Assembly (NCBI RefSeq): GCF_004361065.1
Contig: NZ_SELT01000014.1
Span: 1-64,000, forward strand
DNA from: Cognatilysobacter terrigena
Lineage (GTDB): Bacteria; Pseudomonadota; Gammaproteobacteria; Xanthomonadales; Xanthomonadaceae
DNA: 64,000 nucleotides
Reading direction: 5' to 3'
Shown: piece by piece, positions 62,894-64,000 of the stretch
Numbering within the stretch: position 1 is the stretch's first letter
Layout: the number at the start of each line of letters is the position of its first letter
Translations under genes and position numbers: made by a program
The notes under the pieces: generated by a model
Told to the model about the DNA's origin: nothing
Seen by the model: only the letters and a program-made list of their open reading frames with translations
The model's database searches: none

Positions 62894-63874
62894 TCAGGCG
62901 GGGAGCGCGGCGTCCGGGAAGCGGGTGTGGACGGCGTCGCGTGCCGGCATCGACGGCGCTGCGCCGGGCTGTTCGGTCGACACGCTGGCGTAAGCGATCG
63001 CGTAGCGGATGTTCGCCGCGAAAGCCTGGCCGGGCCGCAGCGCGAGGGACGCGGCGAGCGCGCCGTTGAAGGCATCGCCCGCGCCCGTGGTGTCGACGAC
63101 GGCGACCTTCGGCGCGGGAATCCGGTAGTGCGACGCGTCGTCACCGCGGCGGCGCGAGTCCGCATGCGAGACGAACGCACCTGCGGAGCCGAGCGTGACG
63201 ACGACGGTGCCGTTCGGCACGAGTTCCCGGCAGATCGCGTGCAGCGCAGGATCGGCCAGCGCGCGTACCGCGTCTGCATCGAGCTCGCGACCCAGGTGCG
63301 TGCGCACCAGCGCAGCGAATTCTGTCTCGTTCGGCGTCACGATGTCGGTGGCCGCAAGCAATGCGGCATCGACACGCACGTTCGCCGGCGCGGGATTGAG
63401 CATCGTGAGCGCACCGCTCGCACGTGCGAGTGCGAACGCTTCGATCGCGGCTTCGCTGGGTGTCTCGAGCTGTGCGAGCACGACGGCCGGCACGTCGCCC
63501 GACAACGTCCCACGCACGTGCACTGCGGTCAGCGTGTCGTTCGCGCCACCGGCGACGGCGATGGAATTGCGACCCTTGGCATCGACGAAGATGCCCGCCG
63601 AACCGGTCGGCAGATCGCTGTGTGCATCGCGCAGGTCGATGTCGTCCGCAACGGCGAGCGATCGCGCGTAGGCACCGCCCGCGTCCTCACCGAGCGCGCA
63701 GATGAAGCGCGTCGCCGCACCCGAACGCGCGGCAGCGACCGCCTGGTTGAAGCCCTTGCCACCCGGCCCGCTCATGTAGCGGGCGGAGCGTGTTTCGCCC
63801 GCGACCGGAAGCGCGTCCAGCATCCAGACATGGTCGACGTTGAAGCTGCCGACGACGGCGACGATCCGACTCAT
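62894..63874 (-). CDS. rbsK: Ribokinase-family sugar kinase
   Basis: The 326 residues from ATG 63874 contain the N-terminal family motif GPGGKGFNQAVAAARSG and the C-terminal DTTGAGDAFNGALAASLAL with the catalytic Asp. A ribokinase role is likely, but related PfkB kinases act on other sugars or nucleosides. The start overlaps the upstream gene stop as ATGA. Confidence 0.88.
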   Translation of the reverse strand: MSRIVAVVGSFNVDHVWMLDALPVAGETRSARYMSGPGGKGFNQAVAAARSGAATRFICALGEDAGGAYARSLAVADDIDLRDAHSDLPTGSAGIFVDAKGRNSIAVAGGANDTLTAVHVRGTLSGDVPAVVLAQLETPSEAAIEAFALARASGALTMLNPAPANVRVDAALLAATDIVTPNETEFAALVRTHLGRELDADAVRALADPALHAICRELVPNGTVVVTLGSAGAFVSHADSRRRGDDASHYRIPAPKVAVVDTTGAGDAFNGALAASLALRPGQAFAANIRYAIAYASVSTEQPGAAPSMPARDAVHTRFPDAALPA

Positions 63875-63999
63875 GCGTTCTCCTGGACCAACGTGCCCTG
63901 GTGGTACACCGCGCGCCAGTCGGCCGCGTCGCGCCGCCACAGCGTCATGCGGCGGGTGACGCGCGGACCCTGGTGCAGCGTGTAGGTCAATAGATAGAT
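63871..63999 (-). CDS. NTF2-like (DUF4440-type) protein, 3' end only
   Basis: A frame enters from the right edge and ends with TGA at 63871, giving 42 residues, ending RVTRRMTLWRRDAADWRAVY-HQGTLVQENA. This pattern is typical of the C-terminus of DUF4440/NTF2-like proteins. It overlaps the kinase start (ATGA), so both are probably in one operon. Confidence 0.65.
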   Translation of the reverse strand: MYLLTYTLHQGPRVTRRMTLWRRDAADWRAVYHQGTLVQENA

Positions 64000-64000
64000 G

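Overview
The window is high-GC DNA from a member of the Xanthomonadaceae, most likely Lysobacter or a close relative. The reasons are the xanthomonad-style flagellar cluster (fleQ, a single-domain regulator, rpoN, fliT/fliS/fliD/fliC, flgL to flgB, cheV, flgA, flgM), the protein similarities, and a chromosomal integron of the xanthomonad type. The assignment rests on recognised families and gene order, not on a database search.

Bases 1-4356 are the integrase-proximal end of a chromosomal integron. intI lies on the + strand at its right edge. To its left, an attI point and at least six gene cassettes run on the - strand and continue past base 1. The attC sites between them are almost identical to each other and to the attC I remember from aadA resistance cassettes. 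None of the cassette proteins has a function I recognise. One is a lipoprotein, one has a signal peptide and one is a membrane protein.

Bases 4660-29991 hold a flagellar and chemotaxis cluster. The - strand carries fleQ, a receiver protein, rpoN, a LuxR-type regulator, a non-canonical PilZ protein, fliT, fliS, fliD, flaG, fliC, ycgR, flgL, flgK, flgJ, flgI, flgH, flgG, flgF, flgE, flgD, flgC, flgB and cheV. The + strand carries flgA, flgM, flgN and a histidine kinase. Sigma-54 (-24/-12) sites can be read upstream of flgB, flgF, flgJ and flgA. Sigma-28 sites can be read upstream of fliD, fliC, flgJ, cheV and flgM. A terminator after flgE and a new sigma-54 site before flgF split the rod/hook genes into two transcription units. 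A long inverted repeat (about 25.43-26.20 kb) separates flgB from cheV.

Bases 29980-32811 carry two c-di-GMP-type proteins: an apparently active GAF-GGDEF cyclase and a GGDEF-EAL-receiver protein whose catalytic motifs are degenerate. Bases 32874-41191 hold an M28 peptidase, mscL, an FAH-family hydrolase, a small membrane protein, a Rieske protein, an ECF42-type sigma factor with two DGPF/YCII and two glyoxalase-like partners, and an anion transporter with RCK_C domains. Then come trmB, thiG and thiS, a GDSL autotransporter esterase, tRNA-Gly(CCC), a RimB-like protease with rimK, a two-component system, ilvE and two related exported proteins.

Bases 51522-61755 group genes of the activated-methyl cycle: metF, ahcY preceded by a SAH riboswitch, metK and a SAM-dependent methyltransferase. 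An exported ClpP-like protein, an atypical SDR and an S9 peptidase lie among them. The window ends with dusB, a ribokinase-family kinase and the 3' end of an NTF2-like (DUF4440-type) gene.
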